57,040 bases of DNA from JAADHG01 sp964418645 (GCA_964418645.1 CAYQME010000011.1:1-57040); one strand, 5' to 3'. Counted from the first letter of the stretch, positions 8,753-18,537 are shown. Notes: a model not told the origin generated them from the letters alone. Made by a program: numbers and translations.

Positions 8753-11700
8753 TTTTTGATAACTTTAAAATTGGTGGTGTTTATGCCATCATTAACATCT
8801 AAAATATAGAGTCCTTTAGAGATATTAGGAATTTCAATTGTTACAGCACCATTCTGCAACGTGAATGTTTTTGATATAATCAATTTACCAATAATTGAAT
8901 ATAATTTTATATGTGCTTTTTCTAAAGAAGTATTAACCATATTAATAGTGAGTCTATTATCATTTATTGGATTAGGATAAATTTTAATAGTACTAAAGTT
9001 ATTAATAGTTTGGTGATAAACGCCTTGGCAATTTGTATCTGTAAATACTTTTAATGTATTGACACCTTTAATTAGAGTAAGTGTTATTTCATTTTGTGTA
9101 GTTGTAATTATCTGACCGTTGAATTCTATAAAGTATTCATCAGCGCCACTCAAACCTAAAGAAATTTCTTCGGTTGAATCGTTTACACTAGAAACTACAG
9201 CTAAATCTTCAGGTTGTGTTATAGTTATATTAAAACATTGTTCGTATTCAGTTTGGGCTTCCACAGTAATACAAACCATATAATTTCCAGCTTCTAAATT
9301 CGTAAACTCAGTAGAGTTAGTAAAAGCATTACTAGTGTCAACTCCATTTCCTGTGAGTTGTGCAGTATAGTTTAATGTTTGAACCGCAGTAATTGAAATT
9401 TTTCCATTATTACTACTTCTGCAAACTTCTCCAGAGATCTGTAATTGAAAATTATTTGATGGAAGGGTAAACACTGAACATCCAGTAGCATCAACAGTAT
9501 TTCCAATGGGTGTATTTTTACAAAGGTCGTTAGCATTTGGGACACCATCATTATCAGCATCAGGATCACAAACATCTCCAATACCATCATTATCAAAATC
9601 TGCTTGATCGGTATTTGCCGTAAGTGGGCAATTATCGTCAGCATTTAAAATGGTGTCGTTATCTGTATCACAAACATTGCCAATACCATCACCATTATCA
9701 TCAGCTTGATCTGCATTAGCTGTTAAAGGGCAATTGTCATTAACATCTAATATTCCATCATTATCATCGTCATCATCACAGACATCTCCTAAACCATCAC
9801 CGTCTGTATCTAATTGGTCTGCATTAGCTGTTAAAGGACAATTATCAACTGTGTTACCGACACCATCTCCATCATCATCAGGAGTAATACCATCAACAAC
9901 AAAATCATCGATAACAACACCTTCTTCGTTTACGCTTTGGTCTGAATGAAATACAATTCTAAAAATGACATTAGTTTCAGATGCTAAAGCAGCTAAATCA
10001 TAACTGTATTCCGTCATTGTTGTATTGGTTCCAGTCCATTGTCCACCAACACAGTTAAAACAATTTTCTGGAGTTGCTAATCCATCACCAGCAATTCTTG
10101 AACTATTGTACCAGTTTGGATCACCAGCATTTCCAAGTAATGTCCAAGACACACCTTGATTAAGTGTGTATTGTACATACACAAGATCCCAATCAAACTC
10201 TAATACAAAAGCCATATTAAATTTAAGTATGGGATTGATAATAACACTTAAATCGTAGCATTCAGATATTAAATAGGACTTTGTTTGATCTGTATAATTG
10301 CCAACTAAATTTGTTGCATAAACACTCGTACCTGAGGTTGCAGTATTTAGTTGTGTTCCTGTTGGGATACCTCTTTCCCATAGAGAAGCACCTCCAGCAG
10401 TATTAAATGTTATAAGATTATCTGCATCAGATTCAAAGGTGTTTACTTGTGCTGAAACACCATTGCCGTTTGCATAGAATGTAGTTGTTGCATCGTTATT
10501 ATTAAAGAATGTATCATTAGTTATTGTAGTGGTAATACTTAAACTATGAGTTCCCTGAATTAAGCTTAATAGTGGTAAATCTATTGTTGTCGTTGCTAAT
10601 GATGCAAGATTGCCAGTCCATGTAAAATTATTGGCAGCACCTCCATCTACAGTATAGGAAACATCAACACTTGATATTACATTTAAACCGTTATTTTTTA
10701 CAGTAACTTGAGGAGTTGTATTGCCACAAATGATATCGTTATTATTTGGGTTATTTACACTTATTAATTTTACATCATCATCGGCAAATTGTTGAGCAGG
10801 TAAATCGCTCCGCCAAACACCGCGACCATAAGTTGCAGCAGTAATATTATTATCATTTAAATTAATGGCTAAATCAGTTACTGATGTGTTTGGTAGGTTA
10901 TTTTCAAAAGGCTCCCAATTAGCAGTGCTATCATCATAGCGATAAAGCCCAACACTAGTTCCTAGATATAATGGATTATTAGGGTTTTCAGCTTGGTGCT
11001 TAATAATATTTTTAGTAAGGTTTGGTAAAGCCCCAGTAATATCTACAAATGTATTTCCTCCATCTGTAGATTTTAGTACTTTCCCATTTGTACCAGAGGT
11101 TGTTACATAAACAATATTACTGTCATTATTATTTACCTCAATAGAAGTAATAACAGTAGCAAAGGTTGCTACCTGTGTAAATGAAACACTTTTGTCTATA
11201 CTTTTTCTTAGGGTGTTATTAATAGCTACATACATATTATTGGAATCTCCAGTATCAATTTCAAGAACATCTATGTTTGTGCCAAATGAAGGTGAAATTG
11301 CAGTCCAAGATCCATTAGCAAATTGATACACTTTACTATAACCTGCAAACACTTCACTTTCACTATTTATTGCAAGTGGTGTAATCCAATTGCCATTTTC
11401 AGGGCCATTAAACCCTTGATTGCCGCTTTGGCCGGAATCAGATGCCACAAATAAAGTCTGACCGTTTTGCATGAAACCATAATAAAAATTATCGTTATTA
11501 GGGTCAATAACGCCTTCCATACCATCTCCGCCGTGATAATTATTCCATTGGTTATTTGCAAATCCGAAACCACCATTGTCTTGTAATCCTCCAGCTATTT
11601 TACCAGAAGTTTGTTGAGAAACAGATATTCTATAAAATTGGCTAATTTCCATGCCAACTGTTAAATCTGTAAAAGTTGATGCACTATCAGAAGATTTAAA

Positions 11701-13011
11701 AAACCCACCATCTGTACCTGCATATAATTCTCCATTGTAAAAACGTAACAAATGGATATCAGCATGAGTATATGAAGATGTATGTTGAAACCAAGAGTTT
11801 GTAACCGTAAAACTATCTCCACTATCAATAGACTTCCAGATGTTGAGTACACCTACATAAATTTCATTTTCATTTGTATCAGAAACGGCTAGTGCTAAAT
11901 CATACCAAGATTGTGTGCTTTCAAAGATATCAACAGTATTAGCTTTTTGAGTAAAAGTGTCACCGCTATCTGAAGACTTATAAATACCTTGATAACCATT
12001 GTCAGATGTAGCACTTACAACATAAACGACGTCACTATTTGCTGGGGTAACATCTATAACTAACCGTCCAGAAGTAACTGGGAGTCCAGTACTCGTTGCA
12101 GTAAACGTATCGCCTGCGTCATTAGATTTGTAAAACACTGTAGAAGATACTGCGTATACAATATTTGGGTCACCGGGTTTTATTTTTAAATCTCTAATAC
12201 TGCCAGATTGGGTTTTTATCCATGTTACACCAGCGTCAATAGTTTTATATAGTCCGCTAGTTGTGGCAACCCATAGCATATTAGAATCGTTAGGGTTAAT
12301 ATAAATATCATTCATCACCCCACTTGAATTACTTGGGTTTAGACCTGTTTGCGACCAAGTAATTCCCCCATCCGTAGATTTCCAAACACCAACACTAACA
12401 GAATCTGAATGATCGTCATCCCCTGTAGCAATATATATGGTTTGAGAATCATTATAATCAACAGCTATTCCAGAAACTCCAATTTGAGGTAATTCATCAA
12501 TTAACGGATTCCAGTTTAAACCAGCATCAGTCGATTTCCAAATGCCTCCAGATGGAGCTCCGGCATAATATGTATTAGGGTTGTTAGGATCCACAGTTAT
12601 AGAATTAATACGACCAATATTTGCAGTAGAAGTAGATCTATTGGCAAAATCTGTTGGTCCAAGTGATATCCAATTACTTGTGTCAGCTAATACATCAAAT
12701 GTGGCTACTTGAGCTTCTTTTTGTAACCATGTATCCCATAAATCTTGGGATGTAGGTAATAAACCATCCTCATTAATAAAGTTTTTCCAATAGTTTTCCC
12801 AACGTTTAAACGGTTTGTATCCGCTACCTTTAGCGTCTTTGTCATGGCTTTTCCAATATGAATTAGCTACGTCAACAATATCTTTAAATTTTAATGGAGC
12901 TGTCCTGCTTTGAATATTTAAATCTTTCATCCATGGAGCCTCAGAATTTATTTGTGCATTGGTAAAAGAAAATGTAAAACAAGTAATTAGGAATAGTAGT
13001 GTCTTTTTCAT
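8749..13011 (-). CDS. Large secreted BNR/VPS10-type beta-propeller protein with thrombospondin type 3 repeats and T9SS sorting domain
   Basis: 1420 residues. A signal peptide (1-19, ending TNA-Q) is followed by a Trp-rich pro-region. From about 110 to 740 there are many sortilin/BNR-like propeller blades with the signature S.D.G.TW or S.D.G..F (for example STDAGLNWNP, STDGGITWSQ, SNDAGDTFTA). A CARDB-like beta domain lies at about 755-850 and a jelly-roll-like domain at about 870-1040. Then come three thrombospondin type 3 calcium-binding repeats (DGDGVGNTVDNCPLTANADQ type) at about 1042-1165. The end (about 1340-1420) is a type A T9SS sorting domain with IYPNP and a strand-rich tail ending KVIKK. 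It is predicted to be exported by T9SS and held on or released from the surface. The ligand is unknown; enzymatic activity is not evident. Confidence 0.88.
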   Translation of the reverse strand: MKKTLLFLITCFTFSFTNAQINSEAPWMKDLNIQSRTAPLKFKDIVDVANSYWKSHDKDAKGSGYKPFKRWENYWKNFINEDGLLPTSQDLWDTWLQKEAQVATFDVLADTSNWISLGPTDFANRSTSTANIGRINSITVDPNNPNTYYAGAPSGGIWKSTDAGLNWNPLIDELPQIGVSGIAVDYNDSQTIYIATGDDDHSDSVSVGVWKSTDGGITWSQTGLNPSNSSGVMNDIYINPNDSNMLWVATTSGLYKTIDAGVTWIKTQSGSIRDLKIKPGDPNIVYAVSSTVFYKSNDAGDTFTATSTGLPVTSGRLVIDVTPANSDVVYVVSATSDNGYQGIYKSSDSGDTFTQKANTVDIFESTQSWYDLALAVSDTNENEIYVGVLNIWKSIDSGDSFTVTNSWFQHTSSYTHADIHLLRFYNGELYAGTDGGFFKSSDSASTFTDLTVGMEISQFYRISVSQQTSGKIAGGLQDNGGFGFANNQWNNYHGGDGMEGVIDPNNDNFYYGFMQNGQTLFVASDSGQSGNQGFNGPENGNWITPLAINSESEVFAGYSKVYQFANGSWTAISPSFGTNIDVLEIDTGDSNNMYVAINNTLRKSIDKSVSFTQVATFATVITSIEVNNNDSNIVYVTTSGTNGKVLKSTDGGNTFVDITGALPNLTKNIIKHQAENPNNPLYLGTSVGLYRYDDSTANWEPFENNLPNTSVTDLAINLNDNNITAATYGRGVWRSDLPAQQFADDDVKLISVNNPNNNDIICGNTTPQVTVKNNGLNVISSVDVSYTVDGGAANNFTWTGNLASLATTTIDLPLLSLIQGTHSLSITTTITNDTFFNNNDATTTFYANGNGVSAQVNTFESDADNLITFNTAGGASLWERGIPTGTQLNTATSGTSVYATNLVGNYTDQTKSYLISECYDLSVIINPILKFNMAFVLEFDWDLVYVQYTLNQGVSWTLLGNAGDPNWYNSSRIAGDGLATPENCFNCVGGQWTGTNTTMTEYSYDLAALASETNVIFRIVFHSDQSVNEEGVVIDDFVVDGITPDDDGDGVGNTVDNCPLTANADQLDTDGDGLGDVCDDDDDNDGILDVNDNCPLTANADQADDNGDGIGNVCDTDNDTILNADDNCPLTANTDQADFDNDGIGDVCDPDADNDGVPNANDLCKNTPIGNTVDATGCSVFTLPSNNFQLQISGEVCRSSNNGKISITAVQTLNYTAQLTGNGVDTSNAFTNSTEFTNLEAGNYMVCITVEAQTEYEQCFNITITQPEDLAVVSSVNDSTEEISLGLSGADEYFIEFNGQIITTTQNEITLTLIKGVNTLKVFTDTNCQGVYHQTINNFSTIKIYPNPINDNRLTINMVNTSLEKAHIKLYSIIGKLIISKTFTLQNGAVTIEIPNISKGLYILDVNDGINTTNFKVIKK
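9530..9880 (-). repeat. Tandem thrombospondin type 3 repeat-coding DNA
   Basis: Roughly 105-bp units encoding DNCPLTAN(A/T)DQ, each followed by Asp-rich D-x-D-x-D-G loops, occur three times in the large secreted protein, with a fourth degenerate unit (NANDLCKNTP). The near-identical DNA of neighbouring units suggests recent unit duplication. Confidence 0.8.
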
Positions 13012-13028
13012 TATTGCGATTTGGGAAC

Positions 13029-13036
13029 CAAATTTA
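13029..13036 (-). promoter_or_regulatory. Candidate -7 box of the large secreted protein gene
   Basis: Reads TAAATTTG on the minus strand, matching the Bacteroidota -7 consensus TAnnTTTG about 20 bp before the ATG. No good -33 TTTG lies at the expected distance, so this is tentative. Confidence 0.35.
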
Positions 13037-13136
13037 ATATTTTTTTTGAAATATTAACATTTTTTAACACAAAAAGAATGCCAAATTATTTTAAAATGAA
13101 ATAAGTTGTATGTCATATAAGTAAATAAATATCAGT

Positions 13137-13676
13137 CTATTGAGGTTTTGCAATTTTTTGAGATTCCTTTTCTACTTTTTTATTAATTTGAAGAATAAGA
13201 TTATTATATGCCACTAATACATCTTTGATATTTTCTAAAATAGTTTGTTTTGTTACACTTTGAAAGTTTAAAATTTCATTGAACTTAAAAAGGGTTGTTT
13301 CAAGAACAGTGAGCCTAACCATTATTGAAGTTGCCTTTAGCGATTCTGGTATTTCATTTTTTAAGTCAGTTATAAAACTTTGTAGTATAGCTTTATCGTC
13401 TTTAAAAAAGGCAACCTCTCCTTTTTTTAAGATTTCAATTTGATCTAGTAAGTTTTGAAATTTTTGCCAGTCTTTGGTTCTTTCTTCAGCCGGATCACTT
13501 AATACATATTCGGTGTATTTTATTTGGTTTATTTCTTTACTTGTTATTTTATGAATTTCATTACTGTTATCCATGATATTCAAGTCATTTGCATTTTTAG
13601 TATTATTGCATTGTAAATTAAATGCTAAAACAAATAGGTAAACTATATATTGGAATACTAACTTTACTTTGTACAT
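13137..13676 (-). CDS. Small lipoprotein of unknown function
   Basis: A 179-residue protein with a signal whose lipobox-like end is AFNLQC (C23), followed by Asn/Thr/Lys. The mature part is predicted helical, with a tryptophan-containing segment RTKDWQKFQNLLDQIEIL and leucine/isoleucine-rich heptad-like stretches (residues 85-175), so a helical bundle or coiled coil is likely. No family is recognised. It is monocistronic and diverges from the threonine dehydrogenase gene. Its promoter matches the Bacteroidota consensus at both boxes, which supports the gene being real and expressed. Confidence 0.65.
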   Translation of the reverse strand: MYKVKLVFQYIVYLFVLAFNLQCNNTKNANDLNIMDNSNEIHKITSKEINQIKYTEYVLSDPAEERTKDWQKFQNLLDQIEILKKGEVAFFKDDKAILQSFITDLKNEIPESLKATSIMVRLTVLETTLFKFNEILNFQSVTKQTILENIKDVLVAYNNLILQINKKVEKESQKIAKPQ

Positions 13677-13698
13677 AACTATTAAACTAGATGAGTTA

Positions 13699-13731
13699 CA
13701 AATATATTGTTATCACCATTTATAAGACAAA
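13699..13731 (-). promoter_or_regulatory. Bacteroidota-type promoter of the helical lipoprotein gene
   Basis: On the minus strand, TTTG (13731-13728), 21 bp, then TATATTTG (13706-13699), about 22 bp before the ATG. Both boxes and the spacing agree with the -33/-7 consensus. Confidence 0.65.
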
Positions 13732-13771
13732 GATTTGCAAATAATTTTATTACTAAATAGTTAAATCTTGC

Positions 13772-13779
13772 TATTTTTG
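13772..13779 (+). promoter_or_regulatory. Candidate -7 box of the threonine dehydrogenase gene
   Basis: TATTTTTG matches TAnnTTTG 26 bp before the ATG. The -33 position lacks a TTTG, so confidence is modest. Confidence 0.35.
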
Positions 13780-13805
13780 GAGACTATTAAAGAATTATGT
13801 TTTAG

Positions 13806-14759
13806 ATGACTTCAAAAGTTTTAATAATTGGTGCTTGTGGGCAAATAGGCTCAGAACTTACATATACACTAAGAGCACAAAATGGGGTGCAAAGTGTTAT
13901 TGCTAGTGATATTAACAAGGGGAATCTAGAATTGGTGAATTCTGGACCTTTTGAGAATGTAGATGCTAAAGATTTTCAGTCTATCAAAGATTGTATTTTA
14001 AAGCATAATGTGGATACTGTTTATTTAATGGCTGCAATGTTGAGTGCTAGAGGGGAAAAACACCCTGAAATGGCCTGGGATTTAAATATGATTTCTTTAT
14101 TTAATGTACTTAACCTTGCTAAAGAAAAAATAATAAAAAAAATATTTTGGCCATCTAGTATAGCTGTTTTTGGACCAAGTACTCCAAAAATTAATACGCC
14201 ACAACATACCGTAATGGAGCCTACAACAGCATATGGTATTACTAAGCAAGTTGGTGAGCGTTGGTGTGCATATTACCATAAAAAATATAATGTAGATGTT
14301 AGAAGTGTAAGATATCCTGGAATTATTACATGGAAGACATTACCTGGGGGAGGAACAACAGATTATGCCATTGATATATTTCATAAAGCAATTGCATATA
14401 AAAAATATGAATGTTACATAGCAGAGGACACTGAACTCCCAATGATGTATATGGATGATGCTATAAAAGCAACAATTAATTTAATGGAAGCGGATATAAA
14501 TACGATAAACATTAGGTCCTCTTATAATCTAGCAGGTATAAGTTTTACACCAAAGCAAATTGCTGAATCTATACAAAAGCAAATTCCTGAGTTCTCTATT
14601 ACCTATAGCCCAGATTTTAGAGAGGAAATAGCCAGTACTTGGCCAAAGTCTATTGACGATTCTCAAGCTAGAGAAGATTGGAATTGGCATCATGATTTTA
14701 CATTAGAAGATATTACTAATGAAATGCTGACACAATTAGGCAAAACTGCTGTTTTGTAA
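13806..14759 (+). CDS. L-threonine 3-dehydrogenase, SDR/epimerase type
   Basis: A 317-residue NAD-dependent enzyme of the extended SDR (epimerase-like) fold. It has the Rossmann motif GACGQIG (9-15), active-site S117/S118 in WPSSIAVFGP, and the Y143xxxK147 pair in TAYGITKQVG. The substrate-side segments LSARGEKHPEMAWDLNM and RYPGIITWKTLPGGGTTDYA are characteristic of the short-chain threonine dehydrogenases found in Flavobacteria, distinct from the zinc MDR type. It oxidises L-threonine to 2-amino-3-ketobutyrate, the first step to glycine and acetyl-CoA. The partner 2-amino-3-ketobutyrate CoA ligase is not in the window. An earlier ATG at 13796 runs into a stop after two codons, so 13806 is the start. 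Confidence 0.9.
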   Translation: MTSKVLIIGACGQIGSELTYTLRAQNGVQSVIASDINKGNLELVNSGPFENVDAKDFQSIKDCILKHNVDTVYLMAAMLSARGEKHPEMAWDLNMISLFNVLNLAKEKIIKKIFWPSSIAVFGPSTPKINTPQHTVMEPTTAYGITKQVGERWCAYYHKKYNVDVRSVRYPGIITWKTLPGGGTTDYAIDIFHKAIAYKKYECYIAEDTELPMMYMDDAIKATINLMEADINTINIRSSYNLAGISFTPKQIAESIQKQIPEFSITYSPDFREEIASTWPKSIDDSQAREDWNWHHDFTLEDITNEMLTQLGKTAVL

Positions 14760-14808
14760 ATTTAAGAGTAGTATTTATTAACACTCCAATTAACACCCTT
14801 AAAATAAA

Positions 14809-14839
14809 AAACCCTATAAACATTGGGTTTATAGGGTTT
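14809..14839 (-). terminator. Intrinsic terminator of tRNA-Phe
   Basis: A 13-bp perfect stem, AAACCCTATAAAC paired with GTTTATAGGGTTT, with a 5-base loop. It lies 5 bp past the tRNA 3' end and is followed on the minus strand by a T-rich tract. It may also stop threonine dehydrogenase transcription. Confidence 0.85.
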
Positions 14840-14844
14840 AAATG

Positions 14845-14917
<73 letters not shown>

Positions 14918-14933
14918 TCGCTAAATGCGGATG

Positions 14934-14965
14934 CAAATATATATTCATTTTTACTATTCGCCAAA
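14934..14965 (-). promoter_or_regulatory. Promoter of tRNA-Phe
   Basis: On the minus strand, TTTG (14965-14962), 20 bp, then TATATTTG (14941-14934), ending 16 bp before the tRNA. This is an excellent match to the Bacteroidota housekeeping consensus. Confidence 0.75.
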
Positions 14966-15079
14966 AGAAAATTTATAAAAAAGCATTTCACTTGCTATTA
15001 TTTATTTTTTAAAGTATTTAGATGTATCTGCTTGTTAATAATATTGTCAAAAAAAACAAAAAGAGTATAACTCATTTTG

Positions 15080-15087
15080 TAAATTTG
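15080..15087 (+). promoter_or_regulatory. Candidate -7 box of the coaX operon
   Basis: TAAATTTG followed by GCATC lies 17 bp before the coaX ATG and matches TAnnTTTG. No -33 TTTG is seen at normal spacing. Confidence 0.4.
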
Positions 15088-15104
15088 CATCTTTTATTTA
15101 AGAC

Positions 15105-15836
15105 ATGAACTTAGTAATAGACGTTGGGAACACTAATGTGAAACTTGCTGTTTTTCAAGGGGATAAGATTATAGGAAACAAACTAAGCAAGTTAGAATCT
15201 CTTGAAAAAGACATTGCTGTTTTAGTAAAAGAATTTAAAGCTATTAAAAAAGCCATTGTATCTTCTGTTGGTAAGCTAAATGGGAAGGATATCCAGATTA
15301 TTTCAAAGCAAATAGAAGTTTATACATTAAACAAAAATTCAAAATTACCATTTAAGAGTAAGTATAAAACACCTGAGACATTGGGCGTAGATAGAATCGC
15401 TTTAGTAAGTGCTTCAGCAAAGGTCTACCCTAACCAAAATGTTTTGATTATTGATGCAGGTACTTGTATTACTTATGATTGTATTACAAGTGAAAATGTA
15501 TATTTGGGTGGTGCAATCTCTCCAGGTATAAGGTTACGATATCAATCGCTAAATGATTTAACAGCTAATCTACCGTTATTAGAAAAAAAAGTACCAAAAA
15601 ATATAATTGGGGATTCTACAAAAGAGTCAATTAATTCTGGAGTTATTAACGGTATTTTAATGGAAATTGATGGCACTATTCAAGAATACGATAAAAAATA
15701 TAAAGATTTAACAGTTATTTTAACAGGAGGAGACGCAGATTTCTTGTCTAAGCAATTAAAAAGTAGCATATTTGCGAACTCAAATTTTCTTTTGGAGGGT
15801 TTGAACTTTATATTGAAACTTAATTCAAACGAATGA
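15105..15836 (+). CDS. coaX: Type III pantothenate kinase
   Basis: Catalyses the first step of coenzyme A synthesis, ATP-dependent phosphorylation of pantothenate, in the cytoplasm. The 243-residue length is normal for CoaX. Diagnostic motifs are DVGNTNVKL (6-14, phosphate 1), TPETLGVDRIA (89-99, pantothenate side), DAGTCITYD (117-125, phosphate 2) and LGGAISPGI (134-142). It is the first gene of a rightward run; its stop overlaps the next start by 4 bp. The type II/I alternatives are excluded by the motif set. Confidence 0.95.
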   Translation: MNLVIDVGNTNVKLAVFQGDKIIGNKLSKLESLEKDIAVLVKEFKAIKKAIVSSVGKLNGKDIQIISKQIEVYTLNKNSKLPFKSKYKTPETLGVDRIALVSASAKVYPNQNVLIIDAGTCITYDCITSENVYLGGAISPGIRLRYQSLNDLTANLPLLEKKVPKNIIGDSTKESINSGVINGILMEIDGTIQEYDKKYKDLTVILTGGDADFLSKQLKSSIFANSNFLLEGLNFILKLNSNE

Positions 15837-17140
15837 TAAAACAACTTTGTTTAGTTTTTATAGCATTTTTGGCTTTAAATGTACATGCCCAAGAGGGTAC
15901 AACGTCACCATACTCATTTTATGGGATTGGAAGTTTAAAGTTTAAAGGAACAGCTGTAAATAGGAGTATGGGTGGATTAAGTATTTATTCTGATAGTATT
16001 CATGTTAATTTAAGAAACCCAGCTTCTTTTGCAAGTAATAAATTAAAGTCTTTAAATGACCAAGGACGAATTGTAAAATTTGCTGTTGGTGGTACTAGTA
16101 CTAATACAACATTAAAAACAAGTTCATCATCAGGTAAGGCAAGTTCAACATCTTTTGATTATCTAGTGTTATCTTTGCCAATGGGGAAGTTTGGAATGGG
16201 GTTCGGTTTAATGCCTTATACATCTGTGGGTTATAAGTTAGAATCTATAAATAGCGAAGATGTGCTCACAAATAGGTATAGAGGTAAAGGAGGAGTTAAT
16301 AAGGCGTTTTTAGGATTAGGTTACCAAGTAACTGAAGATTTAAGTATTGGTATTGATGCTAGTTATAACTTTGGTAATATTCAAAATAGCGCAATTAAGT
16401 TTGTTTATGATAATGAGGGAAACCTATTACAATATCAAAGTAGAGAAAGTAATAGATCTGATTTAAGTGGTATTAATTATAATTTTGGAATATTGTATAA
16501 GCCAATGCTATCTGATAAGCTGCAACTTACTTCAGCATTCACTTTTTCTCCAAAAGCAGATATAACCTCAAAGAATGAACGGATATTTGCCACAATTGTG
16601 ATTAACCAAACAACTGGCCAAGAGTTTCCTGTAAATGAAATTATTGCAGATTTAGAAGCCGATGGATTAAAAAAAACAATACTAACTTTGCCAACTAAAA
16701 CGTCATTTGGTGTTGGTATTGGTCAACCTAGGCAGTGGTTTGTTGGAGCCGAATATACATTTTTAAAGACAAGCGAATTTTCTAATGCTATCTTTAGTTT
16801 TGATAATGCTACCTTTGTGGATGCTTCAACAATTTCAGTTGGTGGGTTTTTTATACCAAGATATAATTCATTTAATAAATACTGGAAGAAGGTGGTTTAT
16901 AGAACAGGGATAAGATATGAAAATACGGGATTAAAAATAAATAGTGAAACTATCAATGAGTTTGGCATATCTTTTGGAGTAGGATTGCCAGTTGGGAGAT
17001 TGTTTTCAAATGCTAACTTAGGTTTTGAAGTGGGCAAAAGAGGAACCGTAAACAAAAATTTAGTACAAGAAAACTTTGTAAATTTCCAACTTAGTTTATC
17101 ATTAAATGATAGATGGTTTGCTAAAAGAAAATATAACTAA
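15833..17140 (+). CDS. Outer-membrane beta-barrel protein
   Basis: A 435-residue protein with a signal peptide (1-20, ending VHA-Q) and many amphipathic beta strands with glycine and aromatic girdle residues, for example KFGMGFGLMPYTSVGYKL and QWFVGAEYTFLKTSEF. The end (NFQLSLSLNDRWFAKRKYN) has alternating strand character but extends past the usual terminal aromatic. The N-terminal SPYSFYGIGSLKFKG resembles FadL/PorV-like Bacteroidota barrels. Function is unknown. It sits between coaX and a periplasmic TPR protein in an operon that also contains lptC, which suggests an envelope role. Confidence 0.75.
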   Translation: MIKQLCLVFIAFLALNVHAQEGTTSPYSFYGIGSLKFKGTAVNRSMGGLSIYSDSIHVNLRNPASFASNKLKSLNDQGRIVKFAVGGTSTNTTLKTSSSSGKASSTSFDYLVLSLPMGKFGMGFGLMPYTSVGYKLESINSEDVLTNRYRGKGGVNKAFLGLGYQVTEDLSIGIDASYNFGNIQNSAIKFVYDNEGNLLQYQSRESNRSDLSGINYNFGILYKPMLSDKLQLTSAFTFSPKADITSKNERIFATIVINQTTGQEFPVNEIIADLEADGLKKTILTLPTKTSFGVGIGQPRQWFVGAEYTFLKTSEFSNAIFSFDNATFVDASTISVGGFFIPRYNSFNKYWKKVVYRTGIRYENTGLKINSETINEFGISFGVGLPVGRLFSNANLGFEVGKRGTVNKNLVQENFVNFQLSLSLNDRWFAKRKYN

Positions 17141-17154
17141 TTAATACTAGAATT

Positions 17155-18537
17155 ATGAAGACGAAAATTACGCTGCTAGTAGCAATACTATTTTTAAGTT
17201 TTAATGTTGTTTTGGCTCAAGGTAATGAGGAAGACATGAATTCACTCTCAATTTTTGTAGAGTATGCCAAAGCCAAAAATTACGATGCTGCTTATGGACC
17301 ATGGATGGAGTTAAGGAAAAGAAATCCTAAATTTAATAATGCTATTAACATTTATGGAGAAAGAATCCTTAAAGACAAGATTAAGAAATCTACTGGTACT
17401 GAAAAAGTGGCGTTTATAAACGATTTAATTAAGCTTTACAGCGAAAGACAAACCAACTTTGCCAGTAAGACCAAAAAGGGCGAATTCATGGCAAAAACCT
17501 GCCAATTAAAATATGATAACAAAAAACTTTTAAATATAGGCAAGGAAGAGTTATATAATTGTTTTGATGCGGCTTATCAAGCTGATCAAAAAACATTTAC
17601 TAATCCTAAAAGCTTATATACATATTTTTCATTAATGGTAGATTTGTATGATGCAGAAAAAAAAACAGCGCAACAATTATTTAATAAGTACGACGATATT
17701 AGCGAAAAGATTGAGTTTGAAATTAAAAACTATACTCAAAAACTAAACAAATATGTGGTGCAAGGAGACGAAGAAGTACAACTAAGTCCAAAAGATGCTA
17801 GAAAGGTAAAGTCTTATAATAGTTATTTAAAAGCGTATAAATTAATAGTAGGTAGCGTTGATAGCAAATTAGGAGAACGTGCCAACTGCGAAAACTTAGT
17901 ACCACTTTACAATAGAGATTTTGAAGAGTTTAAAAATGATGGTATTTGGTTGCAACGAGCCATGAATAGAATGTATGCTAAGGAATGTACAGATGACCCA
18001 TTGTTTGTTAAGATAGTACAACAAAAAAATATGTTAGATCCTAATGCGTCAACGGCATACTATTTAGGGATTTTAAAAGAGAAAGAAGGTAAATGGAAAG
18101 AAGCTGTAGGGTATTTTAACCAAGCTGTAGATTTAGAAATGGATAGTTTTGACAAGGCAAAGAGATTGTCCAGTTTAGCTGGTAAGTATAGGAAAAAAGG
18201 TAGTTACGGTCAAGCAAGAAGTTATTACAGAAAAGCCTTAGCACAAAATCCATCTTTAGGATCAGCACATCTAGCAATTGCGCAAATGTATGCCAAGAGT
18301 GCTAAAAATTGTGGTGAAGGAAATTTTAATCAAAGAGCGGTGTATTGGTTAGCAATTCAAGAGGCTAGAAAAGCAGGAAGAGTTGATTCAAGTTTAAAAA
18401 AGGCAGTTGCTAATACAATAGCTAATTATAAAGCTAAAGTGCCTACTAGAGGCGAAATATTCTCTGCTGGTAGAGCAGGAGAAGTTATTAAAATTGGGTG
18501 TTGGATAGGTAGAAGTGTTACTGTACCAAGTTTGTAA
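17155..18537 (+). CDS. Periplasmic tetratricopeptide-repeat protein
   Basis: 460 residues with a signal peptide (MKTKITLLVAILFLSFNVVLAQ). Clear TPR units lie in the C-terminal half: ASTAYYLGILKEKEGKWKEA, AKRLSSLAGKYRKKGSYGQA and LGSAHLAIAQMYAKSAKN. The N-terminal part (30-250) is helical and more degenerate. The extreme C-terminus, IKIGCWIGRSVTVPSL, is short and strand-like. It probably scaffolds an envelope complex. Its TAA shares one base with the lptC ATG (TAATG), which implies coupled translation. Confidence 0.82.
   Translation: MKTKITLLVAILFLSFNVVLAQGNEEDMNSLSIFVEYAKAKNYDAAYGPWMELRKRNPKFNNAINIYGERILKDKIKKSTGTEKVAFINDLIKLYSERQTNFASKTKKGEFMAKTCQLKYDNKKLLNIGKEELYNCFDAAYQADQKTFTNPKSLYTYFSLMVDLYDAEKKTAQQLFNKYDDISEKIEFEIKNYTQKLNKYVVQGDEEVQLSPKDARKVKSYNSYLKAYKLIVGSVDSKLGERANCENLVPLYNRDFEEFKNDGIWLQRAMNRMYAKECTDDPLFVKIVQQKNMLDPNASTAYYLGILKEKEGKWKEAVGYFNQAVDLEMDSFDKAKRLSSLAGKYRKKGSYGQARSYYRKALAQNPSLGSAHLAIAQMYAKSAKNCGEGNFNQRAVYWLAIQEARKAGRVDSSLKKAVANTIANYKAKVPTRGEIFSAGRAGEVIKIGCWIGRSVTVPSL

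Noticed and set aside
9530..9880. CRISPR-like appearance of regularly spaced similar blocks
   Set aside because: The blocks are coding, keep frame, and encode calcium-binding repeats; the spacers are repeat sequence too.
9372..9949. Open frames on both strands across the thrombospondin type 3 region
   Set aside because: They follow from the low-complexity Asp/Asn codons of the large secreted protein and have no start context or domain of their own.
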